Below, piece by piece: positions 1 through 10,816 of a stretch of DNA of 64,000 nucleotides. The stretch is from positions 1 to 64,000 of the forward strand of contig CAMATZ010000026.1 in NCBI GenBank assembly GCA_945861275.1. The letters are read 5' to 3'. Origin of the DNA: Bordetella parapertussis. Its GTDB lineage: Bacteria > Pseudomonadota > Gammaproteobacteria > Burkholderiales > SG8-41. Each line of letters opens with the position of its first letter. Within the stretch, counting starts at the first letter, position 1. The translations under genes were made by a program, and so were the position numbers. The notes under the pieces are model-generated. The model was not told the origin of the DNA. It ran no database searches and saw only the letters and a list, made by a program, of their open reading frames with translations.

Positions 1-73
1 GGAAGAGGCGCTGGAACTCCGGCAGCGAGCGCGGAAACGGCAGATCGCCTCGCTCAAGTACGTCAATAACCAT
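1..73 (-). CDS. IS1595-family (ISXO2-like) transposase, N-terminal fragment cut by window edge
   Basis: Reading the minus strand from the ATG at 71-73 gives 24 codons that run off the window, beginning MVIDVLERGDLP and continuing with the phrase PRSLPEFQRLF. That phrase is typical of the N-terminus of IS1595-family DDE transposases, just before their zinc-finger segment. The rest of the protein lies outside the window, so family assignment rests on this short stretch. It is transcribed away from the kinase gene that follows. What is seen: the N-terminal motif and a plausible start. What is inferred: an insertion sequence occupies the sequence just upstream of the window. Confidence 0.6.
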   Translation of the reverse strand, partial: MVIDVLERGDLPFPRSLPEFQRLF

Positions 74-134
74 GGTCGCTCCACGTCAGCGCGGATGCTC
101 AACATACTACCGGTAGTTGGTTTGGGTGACAACC
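1..134. mobile_element. End of an IS1595-type insertion sequence
   Basis: This is the transposase start plus about 60 bases of non-coding sequence out to a probable terminal repeat at 119-134 (ggtttgggtgacaacc), after which kinase-linker coding sequence becomes readable in one frame. The outer boundary is inferred from where the ChpA-like reading frame resumes. The other terminus and the target duplication are outside the window. Confidence 0.45.
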
Positions 135-225
135 GGATAAGCACGCCTCGTTTGACCGCATCGGTTTCCTGATCGGGCAGTTACAAAGCACAGAGATCGC
201 TGCACTACGCGCCCCCGCCGCGGCG

Positions 226-2208
226 TTGACGCAGGCCATGGAAGAGATGTCACGCACCATGCACATGTCGGCGGCTATTGACGATATGACGCAGCCCCTG
301 CCACAGCAGGCAGTGGTTGGCGCCAAGGCCAAGCTCGCTGCGGGTGCTGAAGGCGTAACGCGTCCGTTGATACGCGTGCGCGCCGATCTGATCGACCGCA
401 TGGCGAATCAGGTAGGCGAGGTGAGTATTGCGCGAGCACGTGTGTTCTCTGAATTGCGCAGTGCACGCGGTTCGCTGCGCGATCTCACCGACAACATCAG
501 CCGCCTGCGCGCGCAGTTGCGCGAACTCGAAATTCAGGCTGAAACGCAGATGCAATCACGCTTTTCGCCGCAGCCGCAAACCGCCGGCGACAAGTTTGAT
601 CCACTGGAGTTCGACCGTTTTACACGACTGCAGGAATTAACGCGCGAGATGGCTGAGAGTGTCAACGACGTGGCCACGGTGCAGCAAAATCTAGCGCGTG
701 ATCTCGACGAAGGCGAAAAAGCGCTGGCATCGCAGGCGCAGATTGCACGCGATGTGCAGCAGGATTTGATGGCGATCCGCATGGTGCCGTTTGCGAGCAT
801 CTCCGACCGGCTGTTTCGTGTGGCGCGCCTGTCGGCTCGGGAAAACGGCAAGCGTGCCGAGCTCGAAATCAGCGGCGGGAGCGTCGAAGTCGATCGCGGC
901 GTGATTGAGCGCATCGCGGCACCCATTGAACACGTGCTGCGCAACGCGGTGGTGCATGGCATCGAAGCACCGCCGGAGCGCCTCACGGCGGGCAAGCCGG
1001 AGGTGGGTGTGCTGCGCATCGAAGTGCGTCAGGAGGGCAACGAAGTGGTTTTGACGCTGGCCGACGATGGCGCCGGCCTGAATCTCGCGCGTATCCGCGA
1101 AAAAGGCATCGCTCTGGGATTGATGCGCGAGAACGAGCGGCTGAGCGATCAGCAGATCAGAAATTTTATTTTTCGCTCAGGCTTCAGCACCGCCGACGCG
1201 GTTACCGAGGATGCCGGCCGCGGCGTCGGCATGGATGTGGTGATGAGCGAGATTACCGCGCTCGGCGGGCGTGTCAGCACCACTACCCTGCCTGGCAAGG
1301 GCACCACCTTCATCGTGCATCTGCCGCTCACCCTGTCGGTGATGCAAGCGGTGGTGATGCGTGTGGGCAGCAACGCCTATGCGGTGCCGACGGTGATGGT
1401 GGAACAGGTGCAGCGCCTGAAAGCCGATGTGCTGGGCGCAGCGCATGCCGCCGGCGTGATCGAATGGCAAAACACACGCTACCCGTTTCATCATCTGAGC
1501 TTGTTGCTCGATAGCGTTGAGGACACGACGGCGAAAGCCGCACCCGTCGGCTTGGTGGTACTGTTGCGCAGTGGCACCGAGCGGGCCGCGATACAAGTCG
1601 ATGCCATTGTCGGCAGACAAGAGATTGTGATCAAAAACATCGGGCCGCAGTTGGCGCGCGTGCCCGGCGTAACCGGCGCCGCGGTACTGGGTTCCGGCGA
1701 GACCGTGCTGATTTTGAATCCGGTGCTGCTGTCGATGCGCCATATTGAACATGTGTCGCGGGCGCAGGACCATACGCCGGATGCACCCGTGATGCCGGTG
1801 GCGCCCGCGATCGTGGCGCCACCCGAACGCCAACGCAGCGTATTGGTGGTGGACGATTCACTGACCGTGCGTAAAATCACCAGCCGCCTGCTCACGCGCG
1901 AAGGTTATATGGTGCAGGTGGCGAAAGACGGCGTTGAAGCACTGGAAAAAATGCGCGATCAGGTGCCGGACGTGATGATCACGGATGTTGAAATGCCGCG
2001 TATGGATGGTTTCGATCTCACCCGCAATGTGCGCGCCGAAGTGGCGCTGAAAACCTTGCCGATCATCATGATTACCTCGCGTACGGCGGACAAGCATCGC
2101 CAGCATGCCAGCGAGCTGGGGGTTGATGTGTTCCTCGGCAAGCCGTACGAGGAAAGCGAGTTGCTGCGGCATATCGCCGCTTTAGCGCGGCGGGAGATGG
2201 TGGTTTAG
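226..2208 (+). CDS. Hybrid chemotaxis-type histidine kinase (ChpA/PilL type), 5'-truncated
   Basis: The 660 residues cover the C-terminal part of a CheA-like kinase of the kind that controls type IV pilus twitching. In order they are: linker/dimerisation helices (about 45-200, including RVRADLIDRMANQVGEVS), an HATPase domain with N-box HVLRNAVVHG near 235 and GRGVGMDVV near 328, a CheW-like domain, and a receiver domain from about 538 with DD near its start, phospho-acceptor Asp about 587 (ITDVEMPRMDG) and Lys in GKPYE. Full ChpA/PilL proteins carry several Hpt domains ahead of this; none is present. The frame is open only from 130, right where a mobile element ends, so the gene looks cut by insertion. 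The TTG at 226 is nominal; ATG codons lie at 238 and 247. Without Hpt domains it is probably non-functional unless it works in trans. Confidence 0.85.
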   Translation: MTQAMEEMSRTMHMSAAIDDMTQPLPQQAVVGAKAKLAAGAEGVTRPLIRVRADLIDRMANQVGEVSIARARVFSELRSARGSLRDLTDNISRLRAQLRELEIQAETQMQSRFSPQPQTAGDKFDPLEFDRFTRLQELTREMAESVNDVATVQQNLARDLDEGEKALASQAQIARDVQQDLMAIRMVPFASISDRLFRVARLSARENGKRAELEISGGSVEVDRGVIERIAAPIEHVLRNAVVHGIEAPPERLTAGKPEVGVLRIEVRQEGNEVVLTLADDGAGLNLARIREKGIALGLMRENERLSDQQIRNFIFRSGFSTADAVTEDAGRGVGMDVVMSEITALGGRVSTTTLPGKGTTFIVHLPLTLSVMQAVVMRVGSNAYAVPTVMVEQVQRLKADVLGAAHAAGVIEWQNTRYPFHHLSLLLDSVEDTTAKAAPVGLVVLLRSGTERAAIQVDAIVGRQEIVIKNIGPQLARVPGVTGAAVLGSGETVLILNPVLLSMRHIEHVSRAQDHTPDAPVMPVAPAIVAPPERQRSVLVVDDSLTVRKITSRLLTREGYMVQVAKDGVEALEKMRDQVPDVMITDVEMPRMDGFDLTRNVRAEVALKTLPIIMITSRTADKHRQHASELGVDVFLGKPYEESELLRHIAALARREMVV

Positions 2209-2246
2209 TTTTAAAAACAATTAGTTACGTGAATTTCCCGCAGTGT

Positions 2247-2272
2247 CTTGATTACCTGCGCGCGGCCCCCAT
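2247..2272 (+). promoter_or_regulatory. Sigma32-like heat-shock promoter of clpB
   Basis: CTTGATT at 2247-2253, 13 bases of spacer, then CCCCAT at 2267-2272, about 37 bases before the clpB ATG. This closely matches the known sigma32 pattern CTTGAA / CCCCAT and fits the target gene. Confidence 0.6.
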
Positions 2273-2308
2273 GTTTGAAGGCATAGGGATACACAGGGGC
2301 AGGGCGTT

Positions 2309-4897
<2,589 letters not shown>

Positions 4898-4969
4898 CGC
4901 AGGAGCGTTACGGCGCGACTTTACGCCGGAACTTTACGCAACTGAGGCCGGACGGTAAGCTCCCGGCCT

Positions 4970-5500
4970 ATGAACATTCACCAGATACAGATGGCGTACA
5001 ACGCGCAGGAGGATCGCATCCTGCTGCGGATTTTGTCCACCGAGCGCGCTGAATTCCGCTTTTGGCTGACGCGCCGTTACGTGAAGCTGTTGTGGACGAT
5101 GCTGCTCAAGATGCTGGAGCGCGATCCGGCCTCGGCACAGCACGCCGACAAAAATGTGCGCCGCGCTATCATGGATCTGCAGCATGCCAACGTGGTGCGC
5201 AACGGCGAATTCGCCAAGCCGTTCGAAGAAGGTGTGAGCTTATTGCCGTTGGGCGTGGCGCCGGTGCTGCTGTCGCGCATCACCGGCAAACAGCCGCAGC
5301 AAAAGCAACAACTGCTGAGTTTGCATCCGGAGCAGGGGCAGGGCATCGACCTTGGCGTGGATGCCGGGCTGCTGCACATGATTTCCAAACTGCTGCTGGA
5401 TGCCGTGGCGCAATCCGATTGGGATATCAAACTCGCCATCGACCCCGATGCGGTGCTGCCGCCGCAAGCACAGAGCCTGCCGCCGCATAAACTGAACTGA
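4970..5500 (+). CDS. Conserved hypothetical protein, 176 aa
   Basis: A soluble-looking protein that begins MNIHQIQMAYNAQEDRILLR and ends in a proline-rich tail. It contains no signal peptide or membrane segment and no catalytic motif I recognise. Its N-terminal phrase about 'QEDRILLRI', with an aromatic/arginine-rich patch following, resembles short conserved unknowns found in many betaproteobacteria. It follows clpB by 72 bases on the same strand and could be co-transcribed. Function unknown. Confidence 0.75.
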   Translation: MNIHQIQMAYNAQEDRILLRILSTERAEFRFWLTRRYVKLLWTMLLKMLERDPASAQHADKNVRRAIMDLQHANVVRNGEFAKPFEEGVSLLPLGVAPVLLSRITGKQPQQKQQLLSLHPEQGQGIDLGVDAGLLHMISKLLLDAVAQSDWDIKLAIDPDAVLPPQAQSLPPHKLN

Positions 5501-5502
5501 GA

Positions 5503-5820
5503 TCAGCTTTGTTCGCGCAAATCAATGTCCAGCATTACAAAAGACAAACTCTTGCCGTGCATGTCCTGCGCAAGTGAAACGGTGACCCCGCCACCCAGTG
5601 CATTCTCGATAACGAAATTAAGTGCCCTGAGCTTGGGCAGCTCGTAGCGCGTAACCGGGCCTTTCGCAATCTCCGCATAGGCGTGCATCACGCGTTCGAC
5701 GGTTAATTGCTCGCGCAGAATGTTCCATGCGCGCTCGTCGTAGGCGGTGACCGAAACATTCGATGTGTTGCCCTTGTCGCCCGCGCGGGCGTGGCCAAGG
5801 TCATAGACTTTCACGCTCAA
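5503..5820 (-). CDS. AtuA-associated small protein (AtuA C-terminal-like domain)
   Basis: A 105-residue protein matching the small domain that in Pseudomonas AtuA forms the C-terminus: KVYDLGHARAGDKGNTSN near the start and a glycine-rich GALGGGVT stretch. Here it is a separate gene whose TTG start overlaps the stop of the larger AtuA gene upstream (TTGA overlap at 5817-5820), so the two are translationally coupled and probably form one complex. A GTG at 5814 is an alternative start. The biochemical activity of AtuA family proteins in acyclic terpene/isoprenoid acid catabolism is not settled. Confidence 0.8.
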   Translation of the reverse strand: MSVKVYDLGHARAGDKGNTSNVSVTAYDERAWNILREQLTVERVMHAYAEIAKGPVTRYELPKLRALNFVIENALGGGVTVSLAQDMHGKSLSFVMLDIDLREQS

Positions 5821-7169
5821 AGCGTACCCTCCACCGAAACTTCGGTTTTCACCAGTGCACGCGGAATCAGAATCGATTTGACCGCGAGCACTTCGCGAAT
5901 GGCGTTCGAGCCGCCTCCGCCGCCGGACGGCCCGTTGACGTGCAGCGTGCGCACCTCGAAGCCAACCGCCAGCGCGGCCTTGCGGTCAGGGCTGCGCGCC
6001 GCAATGCGCAGCCGCACTTCGTAAGGCTCGGGTCTGCCTTCTCCCATTCCGTGCAGACTGGACATGCCGATGTAATCCACGCGGATCTCGGGATAGCTGA
6101 ACCCGCGCTGGCGCAGCCGCTCGCGCACAATCTTTTCGGCCAGTTTCGCCCGCGCCAGTGCATTGGGGCCGGCGTAGCCGACTTCGCCTTCGCCGATGTA
6201 ACCGTCGTGATAACCCACCACCACTTTGTAGGTCGGCGTGCGCGGCCGCGCCTTGGCGCCCTTGGCGCGCACCCGGTGCTGACTGTCCTGTGCGAATTCG
6301 ACATCCGTAATGTCGAGTATGCAGTCCGGCGTGATGTAGCTGGTGGGGTCATGCATCTCATACAAAACCTGTTCGGTGCAGGTCATTCTGTCCAGCCGGC
6401 CGCCGGAATCTTCCAGCTTACCGAGCACCAGGCTGCCATCCGCCTGAATGTCGGCATACGGAAAGCCGATGTTGACGGGGTCGTCGCAGTCCTTCTTGCC
6501 GGGGTCGATAAAACAGCCGCCGGTCAGTTGTGCCGCGCATTCCATCATATGCCCCGCGAGCGTGCCGATGGCCAGCCTGGGGTAATCGTTGTAGCTCCAG
6601 CCGAGGCCATGCAGCATGGTTCCCAGGAACAGCGACGGATCCGCGACGCGCCCCGTCATCACTACCGGCGCGCCGGTGGCGAGGCCTTCACAGATGACAT
6701 CCGCGCCGAGGTAGGCATTGGCGGATGCCATGCGCGGCAACAGCGATTCCACCGGTTCGCCGTTTTCCATCAGCGGAAGCTGCGGATTCCTGCGCACGAT
6801 TTCTGCTACGTCGTCACCGGTCACCACAGCCACCGGCAGGTCGGCGATGCCCAACGCCTTTGCTTCGCGCCGCACTGCGCGCGCGGCGCCCAGTGGGTTG
6901 GCCGCGCCCATGTTGGTGACAATGCGGATGCCATTCTTTGTGCAAGCGGGCAGCACGGCCTGAAAACGTTCGACCAGATACGGCGTGTAGCCCAGTTCGG
7001 GGGTTTTGAGTCGCGTGAGGTTCTCGCGGGCAATGGTGCGTTCGGCGAGACACTCGAATACCAGATAGTCGAGTTTGCCGCGCTCGGCCAGATCGACGGC
7101 CGGCTCGATGCGGTCGTCGGAAAAGCCTGCGCCGGTGCCGACGCGGATGGTACTTTTGGATGACCGCAT
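5817..7169 (-). CDS. Acyclic terpene utilisation AtuA family protein
   Basis: The 450 residues (starting MRSSKSTIRVGTGAGFSDD, ATG at 7167-7169) match the main AtuA domain, with GTGAGFSDDR at the N-terminus, CEGLATGAPVVMTGRVADPS mid-protein and a glycine-rich SGGGGGSNAI near the end. AtuA is needed for citronellol/geraniol breakdown in pseudomonads, but homologues are common in betaproteobacteria beside unrelated acyl-CoA genes, so the true substrate is open. It sits with an enoyl-CoA hydratase and a CoA-transferase on the same strand, consistent with a CoA-thioester pathway. A TTG at 7206-7208 could add 13 residues but lacks a good ribosome site. Confidence 0.88.
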   Translation of the reverse strand: MRSSKSTIRVGTGAGFSDDRIEPAVDLAERGKLDYLVFECLAERTIARENLTRLKTPELGYTPYLVERFQAVLPACTKNGIRIVTNMGAANPLGAARAVRREAKALGIADLPVAVVTGDDVAEIVRRNPQLPLMENGEPVESLLPRMASANAYLGADVICEGLATGAPVVMTGRVADPSLFLGTMLHGLGWSYNDYPRLAIGTLAGHMMECAAQLTGGCFIDPGKKDCDDPVNIGFPYADIQADGSLVLGKLEDSGGRLDRMTCTEQVLYEMHDPTSYITPDCILDITDVEFAQDSQHRVRAKGAKARPRTPTYKVVVGYHDGYIGEGEVGYAGPNALARAKLAEKIVRERLRQRGFSYPEIRVDYIGMSSLHGMGEGRPEPYEVRLRIAARSPDRKAALAVGFEVRTLHVNGPSGGGGGSNAIREVLAVKSILIPRALVKTEVSVEGTL

Positions 7170-7201
7170 GAGTTTCTTCGTCAGGATCAGTGCCAAAACC
7201 C

Positions 7202-7311
7202 GGTGCAATGCAAGTGCACCCTACAGGCTTCGACGAGCAGGCGGGTTTGTCGATTGTGAGACATCGGCGGCGCGAGCAGTTGTCCGCGTGGGCACGCCAC
7301 GCTTTGCCCAC
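7202..7311. repeat. Two small dispersed-type hairpins
   Basis: GGTGCA..TGCACC (7202-7220) and GTGGGCA..TGCCCAC (7288-7311) are two short inverted repeats of a kind often scattered between genes. They lie in the gap between the hydratase and atuA genes. No function is evident. Confidence 0.4.
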
Positions 7312-7345
7312 CCTCTCGATTTGCTGTATGCAGGTGCGTGCGCTT

Positions 7346-8146
7346 TTATCGCCCCGTCCACACCGGCTTGCGCTTTTCCATGAACGCGCGGCGGCCTTCG
7401 ACGTAGTCCTGACTGGCAAAACAATCGGCCACGGCTTTGTCGGCTGCTGCTTGATCGCGTTTGTTCGGGTCCTTCACGTATTCGTCGATCACCCGTTTGG
7501 CCGAGACGATGGACAGCGGTGCGTTGTCGGCCATGGTCGCCACATACTGATCAACAAAGGCTTCGAGCATGCCCGCCTGTAACACGTGATTGACGAGACC
7601 GATGCGATGCGCTTCGTAGGCGGTGTAGCGGCGCGCGGTGAACAGAATTTCCTTGGCCACCGAAGGGCCGACAAGCTCAACCAGTTGGCCCAGCGAGTCG
7701 GCGCCGTAGCCGATACCCAGCCGCGCGGCCGGCACGCTGAATTGTGCGTCTTCCGAGCAGATGCGCATGTCGCAACGCAGTGCAATGGCGAGTCCACCGC
7801 CAAGACACCAGCCGCGTATCATGGCGATGGTCGGTTTGGTGATGTGGATGAGGGCATCGCGAAAGCCTGACGACATTTGGGTATAGGCTGCGACTTGCTC
7901 CGCCGTAGCGCGGTTTTTCTCGTACTGGGAAATGTCACCACCCGACACAAAGGCCTTGCTGCCCGCGCCGCGCAGCACCACCACGCGCACCGCGGGGTCG
8001 GCTGCGAAATCGTTGATGACGGCAGCCGCGGCTTGTGCCATCTCCGGCGACATGGCGTTGTGCTTCTCCGGATAATTAAACGTCAGTGTGCCGATAGCGC
8101 CCTTTTTGCTGCCGAGTATTTTGTCTGTGCCTGTGATGGTGTCCAT
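7346..8146 (-). CDS. Enoyl-CoA hydratase/isomerase (crotonase family)
   Basis: A 266-residue crotonase-fold enzyme acting on acyl-CoA thioesters in the cytosol. It shows the oxyanion-hole segments (AFVSGGDISQYE near 70 and MIRGWCLGGGLAIAL near 105) and usual length. The start chosen is MDTITGTDKILGSK (ATG at 8144-8146); the frame stays open further upstream only because it runs through repeat DNA. The usual second catalytic Glu is not obvious, so hydratase versus another crotonase reaction is undecided. It lies between a CoA-transferase and atuA on the same strand and is probably part of the same catabolic unit. Confidence 0.88.
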   Translation of the reverse strand: MDTITGTDKILGSKKGAIGTLTFNYPEKHNAMSPEMAQAAAAVINDFAADPAVRVVVLRGAGSKAFVSGGDISQYEKNRATAEQVAAYTQMSSGFRDALIHITKPTIAMIRGWCLGGGLAIALRCDMRICSEDAQFSVPAARLGIGYGADSLGQLVELVGPSVAKEILFTARRYTAYEAHRIGLVNHVLQAGMLEAFVDQYVATMADNAPLSIVSAKRVIDEYVKDPNKRDQAAADKAVADCFASQDYVEGRRAFMEKRKPVWTGR

Positions 8147-8157
8147 GTGAAGCTCTC

Positions 8158-8283
8158 GTGAAGGGTGAAGAGTGAAGAGTGAACGGTTAGTAGTGAAGCG
8201 TGAAGAGTGAACGGTGAAGGGCCGGGGCGACGAGCGGGGAGCAAACCGCGAAGAGGTACCTCTTCGCCCTTCACCCTTCACGT
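8158..8283. repeat. Heptamer-periodic repeat with hairpin (GTGAAGA type)
   Basis: On the plus strand the 7-bp unit GTGAAGR recurs at 7-base steps over about 65 bases. It is followed by a perfect 18-bp palindrome around GAGGTACCTC and a closing inverted copy (cttcacccttcacg). The element fills almost the whole gap between the CoA-transferase and hydratase genes. A related element is at 50709-50787. Confidence 0.7.
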
Positions 8284-8285
8284 AT

Positions 8286-9494
8286 TTAGATCACGCCCTT
8301 CGCGCGCAGGTCTGCGAGTTGTTCCTTGGTATAACCGACGCTGGCGAGAATTTCATCGCTGTCGTGGCCCAAATCCTGTGTGGCACGGCGTATTTTTTTG
8401 CTGGTGCCGACCATATTGATCGCCGAACCCACCAGCCTGATGTCACCGAGTTTCTCGCTCTTGACGGTCTGGGCAATGCCTAGATGCTGCACCTGCGGGT
8501 CGGCAAAAGTCTTGTCGATGGTGTTGATCGGGCCGCACGGTACACCGGCGGCTTCCATCACTTCAACCCAATGTGCAGTGGGTTTGTGTTTGGTGACTTC
8601 CGAGATGGCGGCGTTGATTGCAACTCGATCTTTGCTGCGCTTGCCTTGGGTATTCCATTCTTCGCGGTCTTTCCATTCCGGCTTGCCCAGCGCCTCGGCG
8701 AAGCGCGCAAATACACGCGCCGATGAGGCTGCGATGTTAAACAGGCCGTCGCTCGCGGGAAACACGCCCGTGGGCACGCCCGTCGGATGATCGTTGCCTG
8801 CCTGACCCGCAACTTCACCGGCTATTAAATAGCGCGTGGCCTGGAAGTCGAGCATGAAAATGATCGCTTCCAGCAAGCTGGTGGTCACCCAGCGGCCGAC
8901 GCCGGTGACTTCACGGTCGAACAATGCGGTCATCACGCCCAGCGCCAGCAGATTGCCTGCGGTGAGGTCGGCAATCGCCACACCCACGCGCACGGGGCCC
9001 TGGCCGGGCAGGCCGGTGATGCTCATCAGGCCGCCCATGCCCTGTACGATTTGATCGACGCCTGCGCGTTTGCCGTAGGGGCCGGTTTGACCAAACCCAC
9101 TGATGCTGCCGTAGACGATGCGCGGGTTTACTTTTTTCACGTCGTCATACGACACTTTCAGCCGATGCTTTACTTCGGCGCGCATGTTTTCGATCACCAC
9201 GTCAGCTTTTTCGGCGAGCTTCATGAATGCCGCATGGCCTTCGGGGGTTTTCAGATTGAGCTTCAAAAACTTTTTGTTACGGTGCAGATTCTGAAAATCA
9301 AAACCGTCGCGCCTGCCGGAGACATCCTCGCCGCCGGTGTCAGGCGGTTCAATGCGTATGATGTTTGCGCCCCAATCGGCGAGATGGCGCACGCAGGTGG
9401 GGCCGGCGCGCGCCAGCGTGAGATCGAGCACGGTGATGCGCGACAGGGGAAGGGCTTGCACCTGGGTTGCGGCTGCTTCTGCGGGATGATTCAT
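8286..9494 (-). CDS. CaiB/BaiF family (class III) CoA-transferase
   Basis: A 402-residue enzyme of the family III CoA-transferases, which move CoA between carboxylic acids through a bound aspartyl-CoA. Diagnostic segments are ITVLDLTLARAGPTCVRHLA at the N-terminus, NRNKKFLKLNLKTPEG-like sequence near 75, and DVVIENMRAEV. The nucleophilic Asp expected near residue 170 falls in the VGVAIADLTAGNLLALG stretch (ADLTAG). The start MNHPAEAAATQVQ (ATG 9492-9494) is preferred over an upstream frame extension with poor content. It is first in the minus-strand run with the hydratase and AtuA genes and would activate the acid substrate. Confidence 0.93.
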   Translation of the reverse strand: MNHPAEAAATQVQALPLSRITVLDLTLARAGPTCVRHLADWGANIIRIEPPDTGGEDVSGRRDGFDFQNLHRNKKFLKLNLKTPEGHAAFMKLAEKADVVIENMRAEVKHRLKVSYDDVKKVNPRIVYGSISGFGQTGPYGKRAGVDQIVQGMGGLMSITGLPGQGPVRVGVAIADLTAGNLLALGVMTALFDREVTGVGRWVTTSLLEAIIFMLDFQATRYLIAGEVAGQAGNDHPTGVPTGVFPASDGLFNIAASSARVFARFAEALGKPEWKDREEWNTQGKRSKDRVAINAAISEVTKHKPTAHWVEVMEAAGVPCGPINTIDKTFADPQVQHLGIAQTVKSEKLGDIRLVGSAINMVGTSKKIRRATQDLGHDSDEILASVGYTKEQLADLRAKGVI

Positions 9495-9787
9495 GCTGAA
9501 ACCTCGAGTTCGGATTGTGAGTTTTACTGCGCTGGTGTTGCGGAAAGGCGAACCCCAAACGTAGCACAGTGCGCGCCGTTGCTGCAATCGCCGCGTGACC
9601 CGGTGCGGTTCGCGCGCGACCCTGCAGATCGCTGTAAGGCAAAATAAAACTATCATATAAAACAAGCGGTTATAATTTTCTGTCTATGCGCCTGCAGAAT
9701 CCTGCGAGTGCGGCTACAATTTCAACTCACGCCGCCAGACTTCATTACGTCTACCCATTGTTCAACCTGCTCACCAAGGAAGGGGCC

Positions 9788-10192
9788 ATGCCCAATCCCA
9801 ACATTACATTCGACCACGTCCATCTGATCAGCAAAAATCCGCAGGCCGCTGCTCAGTGGTACGTCGATAAGCTCGGTGGCGACATTGTGCGCACGGGCGA
9901 AGTCAGAGGCGCGCCGCAGTTCTACGTGGCGATCGGCGGCGGCAGCATGCTCATCGTGCGTGGCGAACGCCCCGGTGAATCGACGGGCGACAAATCCGGG
10001 CTGGAGTGGGGCGTCGATCATTTTGGCGTGCGCGTCAAAGGCGATTTTTTCGCATTTTGCGCTGGGCTTAAGGCCAAGGGCGTGGTGTTCAGCGTGGAGC
10101 CCAAGGACAATAACCCAACCACCCAGCTGGCTTTTATCAATGCGCCGGATGGGGTGAGCGTGGAACTGCTGAACCGCAAAGATGCCGCGTAG
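9788..10192 (+). CDS. VOC-fold (glyoxalase/dioxygenase superfamily) protein
   Basis: A 134-residue single vicinal-oxygen-chelate module pair: FDHVHLISKNPQAAAQWYVD at the N-terminus and a matching WGVDHFGVRVKG strand mid-protein, with His and C-terminal Glu (VELLNR) as likely metal ligands. Such proteins catalyse varied isomerase, epimerase or ring-cleavage reactions, so the substrate cannot be named. The ATG at 9788 follows a purine-rich ribosome site (aaggaagggg). It stands alone between the divergent CoA-transferase gene and iorA. Confidence 0.85.
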   Translation: MPNPNITFDHVHLISKNPQAAAQWYVDKLGGDIVRTGEVRGAPQFYVAIGGGSMLIVRGERPGESTGDKSGLEWGVDHFGVRVKGDFFAFCAGLKAKGVVFSVEPKDNNPTTQLAFINAPDGVSVELLNRKDAA

Positions 10193-10304
10193 CCGCAAGG
10201 CATAGACACGCACTGTGGCGCAAGATGCGCTATTCTACGCGTCACGTTTTCCGCTTCACCTTTCACACTTCACGTTCTATCCATTTAACCGCAGGAGGAA
10301 AATC

Positions 10305-10799
10305 ATGGCAAAACTTAATATCAATGGCCGGGTACACGAGGTGCAGGCAGAGGCGGATACGCCGCTGCTGTGGGTGATACGCGAACAGGTCGGGCTGACC
10401 GGCACCAAGTTCGGCTGTGGCGTGGCGCAGTGCGGCGCGTGCTCGGTGCACATCAATGGCAATGTGGTGCGCTCTTGCGCCATGCCGCTTTCTGCGGTGC
10501 AGGAGAGTGATCGCATCACCACTATCGAGGGTTTGTCGCGCGATTCCTCGCACCCGGTGCAAAAAGCGTGGCTGCAGATCGACGTGCCGCAATGCGGCTA
10601 TTGCCAGTCGGGGCAGATCATGACGGCGGTGGCGCTGCTGGCCAAGAATCCGCGTCCGAGCAACGCCGATATCGACACAGCGATGACCAACATCTGCCGC
10701 TGTGGCACCTATCAGCGTGTGCGCGCGGCGATCCATACGGCAGCGGGTAACACCGCGGCGGCGGCCGAGGTTATGGCCAACGAATACACCGTAGTCTGA
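10305..10799 (+). CDS. iorA: [2Fe-2S] small subunit of molybdenum hydroxylase (IorA-like)
   Basis: The 164-residue electron-transfer subunit of an isoquinoline 1-oxidoreductase/aldehyde dehydrogenase type enzyme. The plant-ferredoxin-like cluster is held by the cysteines in [14 protein letters not shown] plus SC near 62, and the second cluster by [12 protein letters not shown] and ICRCGTY. The start at 10305 has a strong aggagg site 8 bases upstream. It precedes the large subunit by 17 bases, so the two are co-transcribed. The real substrate of this enzyme class here is unknown: N-heteroaromatics or aldehydes are possible. Confidence 0.93.
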   Translation: MAKLNINGRVHEVQAEADTPLLWVIREQVGLTGTKFGCGVAQCGACSVHINGNVVRSCAMPLSAVQESDRITTIEGLSRDSSHPVQKAWLQIDVPQCGYCQSGQIMTAVALLAKNPRPSNADIDTAMTNICRCGTYQRVRAAIHTAAGNTAAAAEVMANEYTVV

Positions 10800-10816
10800 G
10801 AAAGCGGAGACAGAAC

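Noticed and set aside
5763-7163. A 466-codon open frame on the plus strand antisense to the AtuA gene
   Set aside because: It mirrors the codon pattern of the real gene in a GC-rich genome, shows no family motif, and its His/Arg/Gln-rich content is typical of antisense frames.
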